Part shown: positions 1-13,762 of the stretch, piece by piece
How positions within the stretch are numbered: position 1 is the first letter of the stretch
Layout of the letters: every line of letters begins with the position of its first letter
NCBI RefSeq assembly: GCF_001039355.2
Contig: NW_019775613.1
Coordinates: 186,001-250,000, forward strand
Direction of reading: 5' to 3'
Source of the DNA: Lingula anatina
Lineage: Eukaryota > Brachiopoda > Lingulata > Lingulida > Lingulidae
Length of the DNA: 64,000 bases
The notes under the pieces: generated by a model
Database searches by the model: none
The model's input: only the letters and a program-made list of their open reading frames with translations
What the model was told of the DNA's origin: nothing
Program-made: the position numbers and the translations under genes

Positions 1-40
1 ACTGGGTTAATCTTATTCTTTTTATGTTTGTATTTTCAAG

Positions 41-3000
41 AACAATGTGTGCTCTGTGTGCCTATGTGATACCTCAGATCCAAACCAAGACGTCCACATC
101 AATGATGTCCTCTGTGCGGAAGGTTTGGCTGAATTTTGGCCAGATGACGAAGACCTTGTCCCAAATACTGATCCCCCTGTCTCTGATCAGCCTATTTTAC
201 CACCTGATCTGTCTGCCTTCCCTCAGCCTACCATACAGTCTGAGGCCATAACAGCAGAGGAAGCTGTTGCTCATCACGCATCTGATACTGGTCCAGCAAA
301 CTTGTTAGTTGAAAGGTGAGGTGATATTAAATAGTAAGTTTATTTTGATGAAGTGTTATTTCTTACTAATGACTGAAGCAGTGTTTCCGTATTCAAGCTG
401 TAAGACTGAATGTGAAATAAAGTTTTAGAGATTTTATTCTTAAAATTGCTTGTATGGGATGTTTAAACCCCCTACCCCCACCCCTTCCTTAAGAAAAAGA
501 AAATAAAGATTAGCCTGACTGACAAACTTGATTTTCATATCTTTTTTGTTTTCCACTAGTGTCACTGAATTAGCCCAGTTGACTAAGGAGTGTGCTGAAA
601 ATGCTGAAGGTGACACAGATGAAGAAAGTGATGTTGATGAGGACCTTATCCCAAGATGTGTGAAATTGTAAGCACATAATTTCTTGTCAAAAATTTTGCA
701 TCATTTTCCAAATGGCTTTGTCATTAATTTTTTACTGCACTGTAACTGTTATAGTAAATATATACTGTAACTGTGATACTTACATTACACCTAAATTGAA
801 ATGTTCATAATTCATTAATTTGTGACAGTTAAATTGTATTTGAAGATTTATTTTAGTAATAACTAGCTCTTTTTACTGAAGATAAATTGAATTATTTTAC
901 AGAGGCTATCTTACTTAACCTGTCACTGCCACATACAAAGTTGTCACACAAATAATTCTGTACATTTCAGTATTGAGTTAACAGAGGTGCACAGCATGCA
1001 CTTGATATGCTATCAAGACAAAGGTTATGTGACAAGTGCGGAAATATCCAGCTATCTCTGGGAGAAGGATATATTGAGGTCTTCCGTAGGTATCACATTG
1101 CTACAGGACGATATCAGTAATTGATTTCGTCGTTCCCACTGTAAATAGTTGATCTTATCCATAATATTTTTTAATGTTTCGGCATGATTTTTTGGACATA
1201 TAAGATTTTTATAGTCCCATTGTTTTAATGTATTATTTTGTTATACTAACTAGTAATTACATATTTTAAAAATGACAGATATAGGCATTTTGAGTACAGT
1301 AAGGAGCATGGCAGTCTCCAGTCAGCATGATGACCTTGTAATTCTTCATAATCCCCTCATTTAATTATTTTTTAGTTAAGACACACAAAGACTGGTGCTG
1401 AAATAAAGAAAGTGGTTCTTGCTCAAGATGATGAGCCGGAGTTATTTGAGGAATTGAAAGAGTGAGTATTGATCAAATGTTGGGAAAATAAGTATTGAGA
1501 AAAGCTTCTAACTTGAGTATTAAAAGATATATTACACCTTCTCTTGTGTAAATGAAGTAAACTGTATGTTATTGTCTACATGTATGTCTGATGACGCAAA
1601 TTATCATCCTTTAGACACACTAAGTGATACCCCACTATTTAAGTTATCTGTACCCAGAATCCATGCGACACATTATAATTGGCTTTTCCAGGTATGAAGT
1701 CCCTGGCATTGTTGTTGAAGGTGTAATGAAATCTCACATCACACTCTATGAGCTTGATAGGTAAGTGTGCCTATATTTCAAAAGACTTTTACAAAGAGTG
1801 CATTCTTATAACATATTTCACTTATACCTGTTCTTCTTTAATATGAAGGAGTGTTGCTTATGCATAGTCAGTTTCTGTATTGTAAATCCAAATTCTTAGT
1901 GTGAAATGATCCAGGTAATATTCTGGATAAGATACATGGTCCTCATAAAGATATTTGATATTTTAGTGTATTAACAATCCTGGATACCTTGGAGTGCCAG
2001 GAAGGGGACCTCCTAGATGCCATCAGTGAGCAGATTAAAGCCTTTGATCCTGAAGACCCTTACTGGCAGGTATGGCAACTGCTTATATTATTGGTATATA
2101 TAATTCTTGTTCACTCATTTAGTTCATAGGTGTCTCCAAGTAATGGATTTAAAATTGTATATGTTGAGGCTAGTAACTTAACATCTCAGACATACCTATG
2201 AAATCGAGGAGTATTTGATATTTTAACCATTGAAAATGTGTTGGTCAGTTATTCATTCACTGCTTGATGCACTGTTTTCCAATAATCTGGTAAATGCTTG
2301 CTGATCACTAAGAAAATGGATGAATTGAATTCCCAAAACAGTGTTTTGCTAGTAACATCTAGCAGAGGGGATTCAGAGGTGAAGACGGTCTTTTTTTTTA
2401 TTTTATAATAGTGGTAGATATTGAAAAAACTGTATTTTGTAATAATCTGTATTGACAAAATATGTGATTGTAGAAAATGATTGTCCTGTTTCAGGGGGAA
2501 GATAGTGATGAGGAAGAGGATGACAGCTCTAGCGCCAGTGACAGTTTAAAATCTGCAGGCAATCCACTGAATTTAGAAGAGCTCAACCTTGCTGTGAAGG
2601 CATTACAGTTTAGAAGGTATTTTAAAGCAAAGGCATATGTTTAAACCTTGTATAAAATTATAAGCTTAACACCTGCAGACACATTCTGAAAATTTAACAG
2701 ACAAGGCACGCTTTTAATTATGACCTGCACATACTGTTTGCCTCCAGTGTTTTTTTTTTTTTTTACAGAGCAATATCAGTTCACATCAGTTTCACTTTCA
2801 CTTCCTTTGCCCTGAACTTTTGACTTCTGCAGAATACTCAACAATATACATCATTATAACATAACCCATTTTTACACCTAAACTGGGGGTAACAGGAGGA
2901 ATGAGATTACTATTACAGCATCCATACTTTTATCGTTTAACATGATGTTTATACTCTCTAGAATGTGGGTACATATCTATAGTTAGCAAACCTGCCTGAG

Positions 3001-4912
3001 GACATATAAAATTGCAGAAATTTGAAGGCGTATGGTCTCTCTTTGCAGACAGAGAATAATTGATAGTATGGTGGCTGGAGGAAAAAGTCATGCAGTGGAC
3101 GAGTTGGATCAAGTGGAGGCCAGGATTGTGAAGATTAATCAAATGATCAAGGATTTGTGCAGTAAAGATGGTAATGGTTAACCCAAGGGGATTAATATAA
3201 CTTGAATGGTACTCAGCATGAGGTCGTTATACTTACATATGTACTAAGTACTGCCATTCACAGTGTGGACTGGTCACTTTTACTTTTGATATATGCAAAT
3301 AATATGATTGTAAGCCATAATCAGCAACTCTAGCAGTATGTTAAACACAGTATTTTTTACCATTACTTTATGATTCTGTGTCACAAAAGCAGGCTTATAA
3401 ATTGGCAGCTGATACCTGGAAACTTACTTATTGAAAATTGAATTTTTATGTAAATTTTGCCTCTAGCCAGCAATTTTAAAGGGGAGTTTTTTCTGATAGT
3501 AGACCCCCCTCCCCCTTAGTGAACCCAAATTGAGAAATGGCATATATCTTAGATCAAACTTTGGTGCAGAATAGATTTTACTGATATCATTGTCTGAGTG
3601 TAGTTAAATGTTGCTTTGAAATGTTGGCTATGGTAAATTAATGGTGTTATTTACATTTTGGTCTAGCTGCTGACCAAGGAAAAGGGGTGTTGACTGAGGA
3701 ACAACTGATAAACACTTTAATGGAACAGCAGTATCAAATGCCAGCAGACTCGGGGAAAAATCAGGGAATAATACAACCAAAGGTTTGTTCATACTAGTGA
3801 AACAAAAGGAAGTGGTTCAGTAAGGTAAAATACGCCTTTAAGTTTGTATTTTTAGTTGTACTAAGTTATACTGCATATGCTAAGGCTCTTTTCTTTTGTT
3901 TGTCTCCAGGTATGTATAATTTGGTTGTGCAGTCCTGGGATCACTTTAGTTAACAGATTGGTTGCTCAGGATAATTTAAACCAGACCATAACTATATTAT
4001 TGACAAAATTATCAGCAAAACATTTTGTTATTACTTTAGCCAAATTGAGATGCTGAGCATTGGTTAAAATTTACTTTGCAATCTGGTTTTATGCAAATAG
4101 GGTTAAAACTATTTCTGTTTTATAACTTTTAATATCTTTGTTTCGATGACTTACGATTCTGATAAAGATCTTATCAAATCTGTAAAGTATGCAATTTGAT
4201 ATCCAAGCTATGATATTGCATTATGATATGATATGATCATTCTTTGATTTCTTTTTTGCAGCCAAGTGGACCTAAACATTTGAAATCTGAGCCAAGAACC
4301 AACATAGTTTCCCCAATCAGGGTCGTTCCCAGTCGCCCAATCCAGAACTTGACTATCCCTCCCAGCAGTCAACCCGTCACCAACAACATGGCAGTGGCAT
4401 CAACATCATTAACACCTCAACAACAACAACAATTGATGTTACAATACCAGACAATGTTGATGACCCAACCACATTTTCTGCAGACTCCACTAATATCTCT
4501 TGGACCAATGCAGCAACAACAGAGTCAGACCACAGCTGCAGCTCATGCTACTCTGCATACAAACTTTGTTGCGCCTCAAACTTCCACATATCGGTTGACT
4601 GCACCAGCGTATCACCATGCAGCACCTCAGTTACCACCTTTGTCCACCCAAACCTTGCCAAATCGTTTGGCTACTCCTGTGCCAAATACTAACTTCCTGG
4701 CACCCCAGATGCCGTCATTATTTCTACAAGGAGCTCCTCAGTGGCAGGCGGTCCCTGGAGTAGGTGGACAAAACATGCTAGGAAATCTTGGAGATATAAC
4801 GGCCATGATGTCTCAAATGGACTTCGGTGATAGAACGTACCAACTGGGATATGGAACCACAGTGGATCAAAATACTGGACTGCACAAGACGTATAAGAAT
4901 TTTCCAGAATGA
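41..4912 (+). CDS. Tudor-domain protein (possibly TDRD5-like), C-terminal part, 10 exons
   Basis: Partial gene entering from the left edge. Exons: 41-315, 560-667, 971-1085, 1376-1461, 1692-1760, 1967-2069, 2495-2616, 3049-3170, 3667-3782, 4262-4912. All junctions are GT-AG and keep one frame, giving 588 residues before the TGA at 4910. The first exon (NNVCSVCLCDTSD..DVHINDVLCAEGLAEFW) resembles the C-terminal end of an extended Tudor domain. Exons 3-6 (SAEISSYLWEKDILRS, YEVPGIVVEG, ITLYELDSVLTILDTLE) look like the conserved segments after the Tudor domain in TDRD5-type proteins. An acidic Ser-rich stretch follows, and the last exon is a Gln/Pro-rich low-complexity tail of about 217 residues. 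Tudor proteins of this kind bind methyl-arginine Piwi proteins in germ granules. The family call is moderate and the TDRD5 label is recalled resemblance only. The N-terminus lies outside the window. Confidence 0.6.
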
Positions 4913-6524
4913 ATTCCCAAGTAATATGGTAGGGCTTTCTGTAAGTAAAGAGTACAAATTGCCTATCGGTGTTGGATAGAGAAATATATACAGAAGTGCT
5001 GTATTTTTCTGATAAGGATAATTGTCTACACCTCCTTATTTCTGGTGCTAATTAGAATGATTTGTCCCAGCAGGACAGCTGGTTGATTTCAGAAAACCTT
5101 ACTTTTTAGACTTTATGTTAGCATGTTAATTATATATGATAAAAATGGTAGAGATAATAGATGTTAGTATTTAGTTAATTCGTATGAAAATTTAAGGCAA
5201 CAAAACAAAAATACCAAAGAGTTGGAAGTGCAATTTTCCCCACTTTTGGTGCAACATTCTTTTTTAGTAGCATTTGTTGCCGTGCCTACTTACATTATCT
5301 CAGGAAGTTTTTTTTCATTAAGATGATATTAAGATATAGTAACTTTTTACTTTGTAGACAAACATTTTTTTAATTCATTACTTGGCCATGTTAGCTACGT
5401 ATCTAAGTTTTTAAATTCTTTAGTTGGCCATGTTATCTACATAGGATTTAATTTTAATAATGGTATGTTTAGTGTGGGCTTCAGGTCGGTGAATTGCAGA
5501 TAAAGAATTTACTAATTGATGGCCATTTCATGACCTAATTTTGATTTTAATTTGAGATAGTTAATAAAAGTTTCACATGTTGATTGTAATATGCCAAATG
5601 TCATGCCAAAACTGAAAGTTTGAAGTCTTCACTGAACTTTTCAAAAACTGAAGTTGGTTAGAAAAGTACCATGATGTTTCTAAAGAAAGGTGTTAAAGGT
5701 CACATTTAATATTGTTCCTGTTATTACTTCAATTGTAAATGTTGATTTTTTTACGTTACCAAGGTCAGTATTTAGTCAAAGTCATTGTATGAGTGTTATT
5801 AATAAGGTGCTGTATTGCAATCATGAACAAGTCCATATTGTATAGTACTGTGAAAGGTGCACAATAATGACTAGTGTGTGAGAGCAATTACTTGACTGTT
5901 CAAAGAATAATTCTTTTTATATACTGGAATAGGGGCATCATCAAGCTTAAGAAATAACTGTAATGAAGGTTCTTGCAAGCATCATGTACTCCTAATCCTT
6001 TAAATAAATATTTTTTCTACTTAAATTTTGCTTTGTTTTAATTTGTTAGCCATGCAGTGAAAATGGCTGTGCTTGAGCTGATGTTGTTGACATGCAATTT
6101 TTCATGGTAAAAAAAAAGAAAAAAAAAACTAGCCAATTTTGTTTACCAAATATATATATATATATATATATATCCTATCGCTAGGTTCAAGAGTGACCAA
6201 TTTTAAACAGGTTAAAAAGTTGTAATTTAATCAAATTGCACTTTACAAAGTTGCATTCCGACTTCCAGGCAAGCCAATTAACTAGGCAAATATTTGGTGC
6301 ATTGAGAAAGTGTTCGTTTCAAATGTCCCAAGCTGCTAATATTTCACATAGACCAGTCATGATTTCAACTACAGAGCCATGGGAAGTGATTGGTAGATGA
6401 ATTTTTAAAATCTTGTTCTATTCCTTCAAACTGAAAAGATGACTGTACCCCTTGTCCAGTATTCAGTCATGATGCTATTTAACATGATACTGACATGACG
6501 TGTTGTCACTTTTCATAAGACATT
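4913..6524 (+). other. 3' UTR and convergent spacer between the Tudor gene and GEMIN8
   Basis: AT-rich, with no coding signal on either strand. AATAAA polyadenylation signals for the Tudor gene are visible at 5563-5568 and 6003-6008. A (TA)n microsatellite lies at about 6152-6172. The flanking genes converge here. Confidence 0.6.
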
Positions 6525-7789
6525 CTAAAATTTAATATTCAGTGGCATATTGGGCCAAAGTTTTGGTTGCTTGATGTCACAATTTCTATCAAATGTCAGT
6601 TGCATTGCAGTCTCCATTCCATGTATCATTGCAGCATGTTTCCCATACAACAGCTTCATCTGTGTGGTGCGCTTTGCACCTGGGCGCTCAGATGGAGCAT
6701 GGGCACTGGCTCTGGACTTGGTGGCAGCAGTCACTGGAATTGTGATATAAAGGGTGACTGTCATTCATTTATAAATTAAGAAATGGTACACAGGAGTGTC
6801 TTTACACGCTCTGATAAATATGTCAAGTCAAACTATGATAAAATTGCGTTCTGTAAAATGAGGTACGTATTATTTTCAAGGAGGCAAGGATTAGTACAGC
6901 CTGTGCATCTGACAAAATGTAAATGTAACATTGATCGCCAGTCACTTACCTCCTTCTATGTCAATATAATCACTTTCAATTCCTTTGTCAGCATTATTCT
7001 CTTCTTCACGTCTCATGGCATCTAAAATGGATACATTTGTAAAAGTTTATCATAAAGGAAAAAAAAAAGAAAGAAAAATGCAAAGTGAGCAATTGACATG
7101 TGTACCCATAACTGTATGAATGTAAATTAATTCTGCAATAATCTAAAAATTAATCATATCAAAAAATAAAACATGTATAAATAAAGGATGTCACAAACAT
7201 TTGTATGCACTGTACCTCTTTCCTTTCGATGCTTGGCAGAAGCCTCAAAAAATGCCAGCATTTCATCTGTTATATGCATCTCAAATTCATGTGAGTCTCC
7301 TTCATTTGTGACCACATCTTCAGAAAAACTGACACGACTGCTGGACCGACTGCTAGAGTTTCTCTTCCTTTTCCTCTTTTTTGATGCCTTTAAATGCTTC
7401 ATTTGTCTGCTTTTTGTATCAGAGGTATGGGAGGGTGTTTGTGAACTGCGTCTGTGTGCTGATGCATGTTTTGACATCTGCGCTAATGCTGGGTTGCTAA
7501 GGTAACATGGAAGCATAAATGGCATCCAGTGGTATCCGGCGAACTTCAATCCCCTGTCTGGTGTTTTTGTCGTCTGCTGATTACAATTCATTACTGATCG
7601 GTAATGGGTCCAGTATCTCTGAAAATAAGGATGTTCATACCATGGCCTTCTCCCTAAACTCTCCCAGTCTAATAGATATTTCTTTCTATGAGTATCTGTT
7701 GTGTTTTGATCATGTTCAATGCTACTTGCTTTATCAACCTCTGGAGTGTCAGAAGCTGAAAACGTGGCTTGTTCTGACGGTGGATTCAT
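6525..7789 (-). CDS. GEMIN8: Gem-associated protein 8 (SMN complex)
   Basis: Three coding exons on the minus strand: 7789-7216, 7021-6950, 6733-6525. They join in frame through GT-AG sites to give 284 residues. The N-terminal part has RRPWYEHPYFQRYWTHYRSVM, matching the family's PWYSHPVYARYWQHY core. The C-terminus (KRTTQMKLLYGKHAAMI, FDRNCDIKQPKLWP) matches the vertebrate end almost residue for residue. Gemin8 links SMN to the Gemin6/7 dimer in the complex that loads Sm proteins onto spliceosomal snRNAs. A Lys/Arg/Ser-rich insert (about KKRKRKRNSSSRSSSR) lies mid-protein and I do not recall it in vertebrate Gemin8. The start was set at the ATG at 7789. The open frame extends upstream only through non-ATG codons. 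The gene is tandem with UTP18 on the same strand. Confidence 0.88.
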
Positions 7790-8843
7790 ACGAGTTCTCC
7801 GAGGCACTTGCAGCAAACTTGTGACTTTATGAATGACAAGAAAGCTCGTTTAGTCATTCAGATGAAAAATGTTTATCCTCGGTTGTCAGCATTCACACCT
7901 TACAGAGCCAAAATTGTATATTTTTGTACAGCAGAGTTATCAATACCAACTTTTTGCAAGCTTGCAGCTCCAGCTAAAATGGGTAAAACGCTCAGTCGAT
8001 GCTCTAAGTGAAGTGATATGCCAAGATGAGCCAGTGCTCTAGCAGAAACTAGGCTGCTACACGACAAGTACATAACATAAATAGGGACCAACTTTTGACG
8101 AGAAAAGCAAAAACAATATCGATATGTCGTAAACCAACAGGGTTTATCTTTTCATGTAAAAAAAGTAATAGAGACATGACCATAAAGGGGGGGGGGGGGG
8201 GGGGAAATAAACTTTTTAATTTTCAAAAAAAACCNNNNNNNNNNNNNNNNNNNNNNNNNNNNNNNNNNNNNNNNNNNNNNNNNNNNNNNNNNNNNNNNNN
8301 NNNNNNNNNNNNNNNNNNNNNNNNNNNNNNNNNNNNNNNNNNNNNNNNNNNNNNNNNNNNNNNNNNNNNNNNNNNNNNNNNNNNNNNNNNNNNNNNNGGG
8401 GGGGGAATCAACATGTTAACTTTTCTCAAAAGAACCTGATGCCACATTTACACTTCTTAAGATGGTTTCTAAAGTATGGTATTCCATATTAACTCAATTG
8501 CCTTTGTGAAAAAACTTTAAAAAAAGTTTTTTTATTCTGATGCACCATATTTCTCTTTCCACAGGACTTCATTTTCTTTTCTTTTTTTTTTAATTTCTAT
8601 TATGCTATAATCTATCTCTATTTTCCATATATTCGAAGTTAATTATTTGAGTTTTTTAATCTAATCAAGAACAATGTTTTTTCCAGATCCTTACATGACC
8701 CCAGTCTCCCTTTGGTAACAATTCCCTTCAATATGCTAAGTTGCAAATTTACGTAAGATCTTGATACATATACTTTAACTTTTCATCATTGTGGCATTTC
8801 AGTAAAACGCCACACTTTTGCTGGTCTCAGGTCCGAGAATGAC
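7790..8843. other. GEMIN8 5' flank, sequence gap and UTP18 3' flank
   Basis: No gene seen. It contains the likely GEMIN8 leader and promoter (about 7790-8090), a poly-G tract at 8187-8204, 163 Ns (8235-8397), a second G tract right after the gap, and AT-rich sequence. Confidence 0.6.
8235..8397. other. Assembly gap (163 N) flanked by poly-G
   Basis: A run of N between two G-tracts. The sequence after each G-tract is similar, so the gap edges may be overlapping reads or alleles that failed to merge. Confidence 0.95.
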
Positions 8844-8849
8844 TTTATT
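8844..8849 (-). terminator. Likely UTP18 polyadenylation signal
   Basis: TTTATT on the plus strand, which reads AATAAA on the minus strand, about 300 bp past the UTP18 stop codon. Confidence 0.45.
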
Positions 8850-9145
8850 GTGCAAAATGATAGTAAATACCTGAAACACATGATTTATAAATAAAAATTA
8901 ATAATTCTGTATAATGTTCCTTGGATTCATCCCATTGTCTGTATGTCTTCCAAAGCACCTTCAGTTTGGGAGCATCTGTAGCAGTGCAAGCATTGCCAGG
9001 AAATGATACTAAATGTCACATGCTTTGCCCAGCCAAAACACTGTAACCTGAGAGTCTTACTACTGGATGATGCCAAAGAAATAGCTCTGAAACATCGGAT
9101 AAGTCACAATTCACAACTTTCTTCTTCCAAGTGTAGATAAACTTG

Positions 9146-12132
9146 TCAGTAATTCCCATAGTGCTTTACTCTGGATAAAAAAAACATGTATGTTAGGCAG
9201 GTGCTTCAATCTTTTTGGCATACTTCCAGATTAAGAATTTGAATTCCATTTGATATGTGATGGCATATCAGTTGACATAAAAAAATAACGGCTTTTAAGT
9301 TAAAAATGCATATTGTCACTGTACCTGGCCATCAGATATATATTTACTTTTTAAAGTACTAAGACAGACTACAGAATTTTCAATCATATCAAACAGAAAT
9401 AATTTTACAATAACTGTCAAAAATCACATTAAATCATAGTATATTTAACTAAAAAGCTGGGCTTGCATATACACAAACACTAAAAAATATCATATCTAAA
9501 TTTAATCAAGTTTGTATGTGAAAAGATAAGAAATCACTGGTCACCTGTAAAGTAGCACTTGTCCTCTGTGGTTGCCCACAGCAAAGTAGCCACTGTTCAG
9601 GGAGAAATCCATAGCAAGAGGGATCCTGAGGCTGTCTGCCTTGTCAGGGAAGTTGGAGAATACTGTCATTGATGGGAAATGGACCTGCAAAAGATATTTT
9701 AGTAAGTAATTAAAATAATAAAGACAATGTGAAAAAATAGAAGAAACATAAAAGAGGTATTCTAACATTTGCTAATGTGTAAGAATTTGTTTTAACACAC
9801 ATCTTTGAATATGAAAACCAGTATCATTATCATCTAAATGCCCTATTTTCTTCATTGGCAAATTAAGTTTCTTGACCATGATTAAAATCTTATGGTCATT
9901 TTCATTCCGTTTTTACAAAAAAAAGATGCATATTTTGTTCTACTATGTACCAGTTTTATCGCTCTCTCAGCATAATTTGAAGTGATGGCCATGAGCTCTG
10001 ATGTGGAGTTGAACACTGCACTGGTGCAGGGAGTTACTAAGTTCATTATGGCTTTCACAGGTTTAGGATAACCAGAATTCATATAAGATTCATCATAGAT
10101 ATTCACAACACCACTGTAGGACCTTTAAAAAAGAAAAAGGATGAATTATTACACAGTAATTGAACTGAGAATTGACCAGTATTGTGTATTTTGCCACTTA
10201 TTAATAAATCTATAAACAAGCAAGCTATAATCTGCTTCGAGCATCTGTGTTTGCAGTATGAGCTGAAGTAAATTAAGCAACCATCATCTTTGACTTTTTA
10301 TAGTTTAATATATACTAATTTTACTTGAAACCAACTTTTTCCTAAAATCATTTCAACCTTATTGTTATCATCATAGGTGCAAGACTGCACGTTGCACATA
10401 AAAGCTAATTGTTGGTTGTCAATTCAAAAGTGTAATAATTGCAGTGAAAAATCATTTACCCGCAAGCTAAATACTGCCCATTCTTGGACATAGTTATAGC
10501 TGTGCCCTGAACACAGCCCTCATCCTTAAAGCGATGAATACAGTCTCTTGTAGTCATATCCCATACATAAACGTCTCCTTCATCTGAAAAGAAATTAGGC
10601 AAAATTCAACAAAAGCATACTTCAAAGGATCATCTTTAATGCAAGTCTGTAAAAGTTCACATTAATGATATTTTTCCTTTATGACGGCATATGCAATGCA
10701 AAAAAAAGAAAACTTCAGTTGCAATACAATACTTTCTGGTAAATAAAAAATTTTATAGATCAGAAACCAAAGCTGACACTATAAAACATACAAAGGAGTT
10801 GGAGATCCTCATATATCTTTATTCTAAAGCCATTTATTTATCCATATTTTCAAAACTTAGGTATTTAGCTTATCAAATGCTGCAGTGGGACCATCCAAAG
10901 TGTGAAGGTCAAAACAAAATTCATGCTACGTACCTCCTATAGAGTACATTCTCCTTCCATCTGGAGAAAATGTTACTGAATCCACTGTGCCGTTCATTTT
11001 TAAACTACTCAGCCATTCTTTTGACTGAAAAGAAAACACCAAAATTAAACATGGCAAAACATGCCAATACTTTGATATTTAAAATGACACTAAGTGAACA
11101 CCTAAACCATGTTCTCTATGAAAAAAATATTAAAACAGATGGGCACAATCTAAATACTTACTTTTGCTGATATCAAATGCATGTGACCATATTTCCCAAG
11201 AAAAACTATAAATTTTCCATCAGGAGACATTTCAAATCTGCTCATATCATTTTCTTCAATACCTAAAAATAAATAGTTTGAAAAAACAATTGCTGTGGGT
11301 ATGTATTGTTGATATAAATGAGCTGTTGAAAATTTGGTCAATTTTGTATTCCTGCATTCCTTACTGTGAGTTATAATATGAGTAAATTACAAATAGCCAA
11401 TAATGGGCTTATTGCATAAGTACAATTACCATACAAATATTGCCTTATACAATTATTTAGGATACCTTTTATCTGTGGAATATTGCCAACATTCCCAGCT
11501 ATCATGTCATAGTAATAGAAATTTTTGTGTTTAGAACCCATGATGACTTCCTCTCCAGTCCTGCTGAAGTGAGCTGTGTGAATGGGAAAACGATCCATAA
11601 AAAGACTTTGAATTTTGGGGTTGTTCTTGCCATCCACCTGAAATGAAATGTGAAACGTTCATACCTGAAGGTAAACTGAGATTGTATAGAACAATTTCAA
11701 CAGACAATATATATGTGTTGTTGTAGCTGTGTTTAATATCATTCCTTCCTTGTTAAAAGACACTTTTATAAACAAATCCTTGGAGTACATATAACAACGT
11801 GTAATTTACCAATCAACATTTAAAATGGTAGACAAAATTGATATAAGTTAAACAGAAGAGAAAAAAATCCTCCTGGAATATCCAGCCAGCATAATTCATA
11901 ATGAAGTACCTGAAACAGGTGTAACCTTTGGTCCATCCCCGCAGTAAGAATGACTTGTGCAGTGGGGTGAAATTCCACAGACTTAACTTTACCCTGGAAA
12001 TTTTTTAAATACATATTACATCAATTTTATGGATTTTGTGTTTAAAAGCCAAGCCTTATTTTAATATAAAACAGGCATGTACACAAAAACTCAATATTGT
12101 CAACAAATCTTAAAATCTCTCTCTCCATTCTA

Positions 12133-12212
<80 letters not shown>

Positions 12213-13762
12213 CCAGATGAAATCTTTAAGAATCAGTTCCATATATACATGTGCAAACACACACACAAAGAGCAAAATCTTCAAGAAAAACATAAACCAG
12301 ATGCGCCTTACCTGTGAGGGGCATTCACTGTTGGCATCTTTACATCTCTTGATCTGTATGACCCCCTTGGGCAGTGACTCTGAAGGAGCTAGGTAATCCC
12401 CTGTCGTCTGTAACAACTGTGCTGCCTCTGGGTCATCTGGGATATAGAAGTAACAATAACAAAAGAAATTCAACAGTGATCCTATTTTGTAAAAGAAATC
12501 ACGTAATCAAATCACTATACTTTCATAAACGAAATCAATGAATCAAAGCTTATATCAAAGAGGCAGTAAAGATACAATTTATTATCAATCAATAAATAAT
12601 TTATATACTTCACATACCCTCAGCTCCATCTGACTCTTCATCTCCCGACTTCAGCCTGGCCCATGCTGGTGTTCCAGATACTTTTTCAAACCTGTACAGA
12701 GAAAAATGTGTACTGACCAAGTAACCATAAAGCACTGAGGGTGCTGCAGTCAAAACCAGACAGTACAGCCAATGTTACTTAACTCAATATTGTAATAACT
12801 TACTACAGAGGCTACTCATATATTTATTGAAACAAAATTTTGCATGTAAATACAACCCTAATCACTTACTGGTTTTTCAATCTCTGTTGAAAAGAATCTC
12901 CAGTGATCTTCTTTTCTCCATGACTCAAAACTGCATGCCTCCTATCTTTTGTTAGGTTGACACTGTTTCAGACAGAAATGATTAATATGTAAGAAAGTTT
13001 TTTTGGCAATAGACAAGTTTTTTGTTATAGTTTAGAGAATATTATTTTAAGAAATTAACCCTTATTCTTATATTATTAGAACAACTAAGAAATAGTGATA
13101 GATGCAATTATATAAATCTCACAAATAATTTTTTAAAAAATACTTCAACATTTGCCTCTTTTAGTACACTATTTTTACTGAAAATCACTTTACCTTTAAA
13201 CTTGGAAATATAAACAAAAATTATTAAATAATGTGTTTACCTTTCAGTGAGATCATCTTCATCTTCCCATGCTGCTTTTTTCTCCTGTGTGAAATCCTTT
13301 CCCTGTAAGGAAAACAGCATTATTTTAGTTGCAAGTATAAACTGGACAGATTCGTACAAAAATAAAACTAACATATCATTTACAATTAGCATTAAAATGT
13401 AAATGAAAAAAAAAGAAAATAAAATGTATACCCTGTTCATCCGTAAGGTAAATAGAAATTTTATACTAGAATAACATCAAGAACGATTCGGAGAGAACAA
13501 GCACCTAACATCTATAAATTTTAGCTGCTAAATTTACCTTTGACTTAGGTTTTGTTTTTGCAGATTTCGGCTGAAGCTTTTCTACGATTTCACTCTCTCC
13601 ACCAAGCACTAGTTTCTCTAGAACATTTTCTGCTTCATCTTTGTCTTTGCTACTACCAAGTACTTTTGCTGTCTTTTTCACTTCGCTAGCATGTGTACCA
13701 GTCCCTTGATGAGCTGCTGAAGCTTCATTTTGTGCTGATCTTTTGAGGCTTCTTCGCAACAT
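9146..13762 (-). CDS. UTP18: U3 snoRNP / small-subunit processome WD-repeat protein UTP18
   Basis: Thirteen coding exons on the minus strand: 13762-13538, 13302-13241, 12962-12870, 12691-12618, 12436-12312, 11993-11910, 11637-11466, 11262-11162, 11024-10934, 10583-10460, 10122-9951, 9684-9545, 9170-9146. Phases all fit and total 495 residues. Blocks match UTP18 in order: VPAWA-like GTPAWARLK, SLPKGVIQIKRCKDANSE, VEFHPTAQVILTAGMDQRLHLFQ, DGKNNPKIQSLFMDRFPI, EGDVYVWDMTTRDCIHRF, PKPVKAIMNLVTPCTS, TVFSNFP, MDFSLNSGYFAVGN. The tiny last exon ends RVKHYGNY, the counterpart of the human RLHHYSDF end. The protein has an acidic N-terminus followed by a WD40 propeller. It acts in the nucleolus in pre-18S rRNA processing. 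The start is the first ATG at 13762. The gene is head-to-head with CCDC149. Confidence 0.95.
12137..12208. repeat. (AC)n microsatellite in UTP18 intron 5
   Basis: A dinucleotide run of about 70 bases, roughly 100 bp past the donor of UTP18 exon 5. It creates false open frames on both strands. Confidence 0.97.

Noticed and set aside
6550-6779. Plus-strand open frames over GEMIN8 exon 3
   Set aside because: The minus frame matches the conserved GEMIN8 C-terminus; the plus frames are shadows.
8095-8447. Open frames on both strands across the N run
   Set aside because: They are created by translating undefined bases and poly-G, not real coding sequence.
12097-12473. Open frames with His-Thr or Cys-Val repeats
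   Set aside because: Translation of the (AC)n microsatellite plus UTP18 exon 5; no independent gene.
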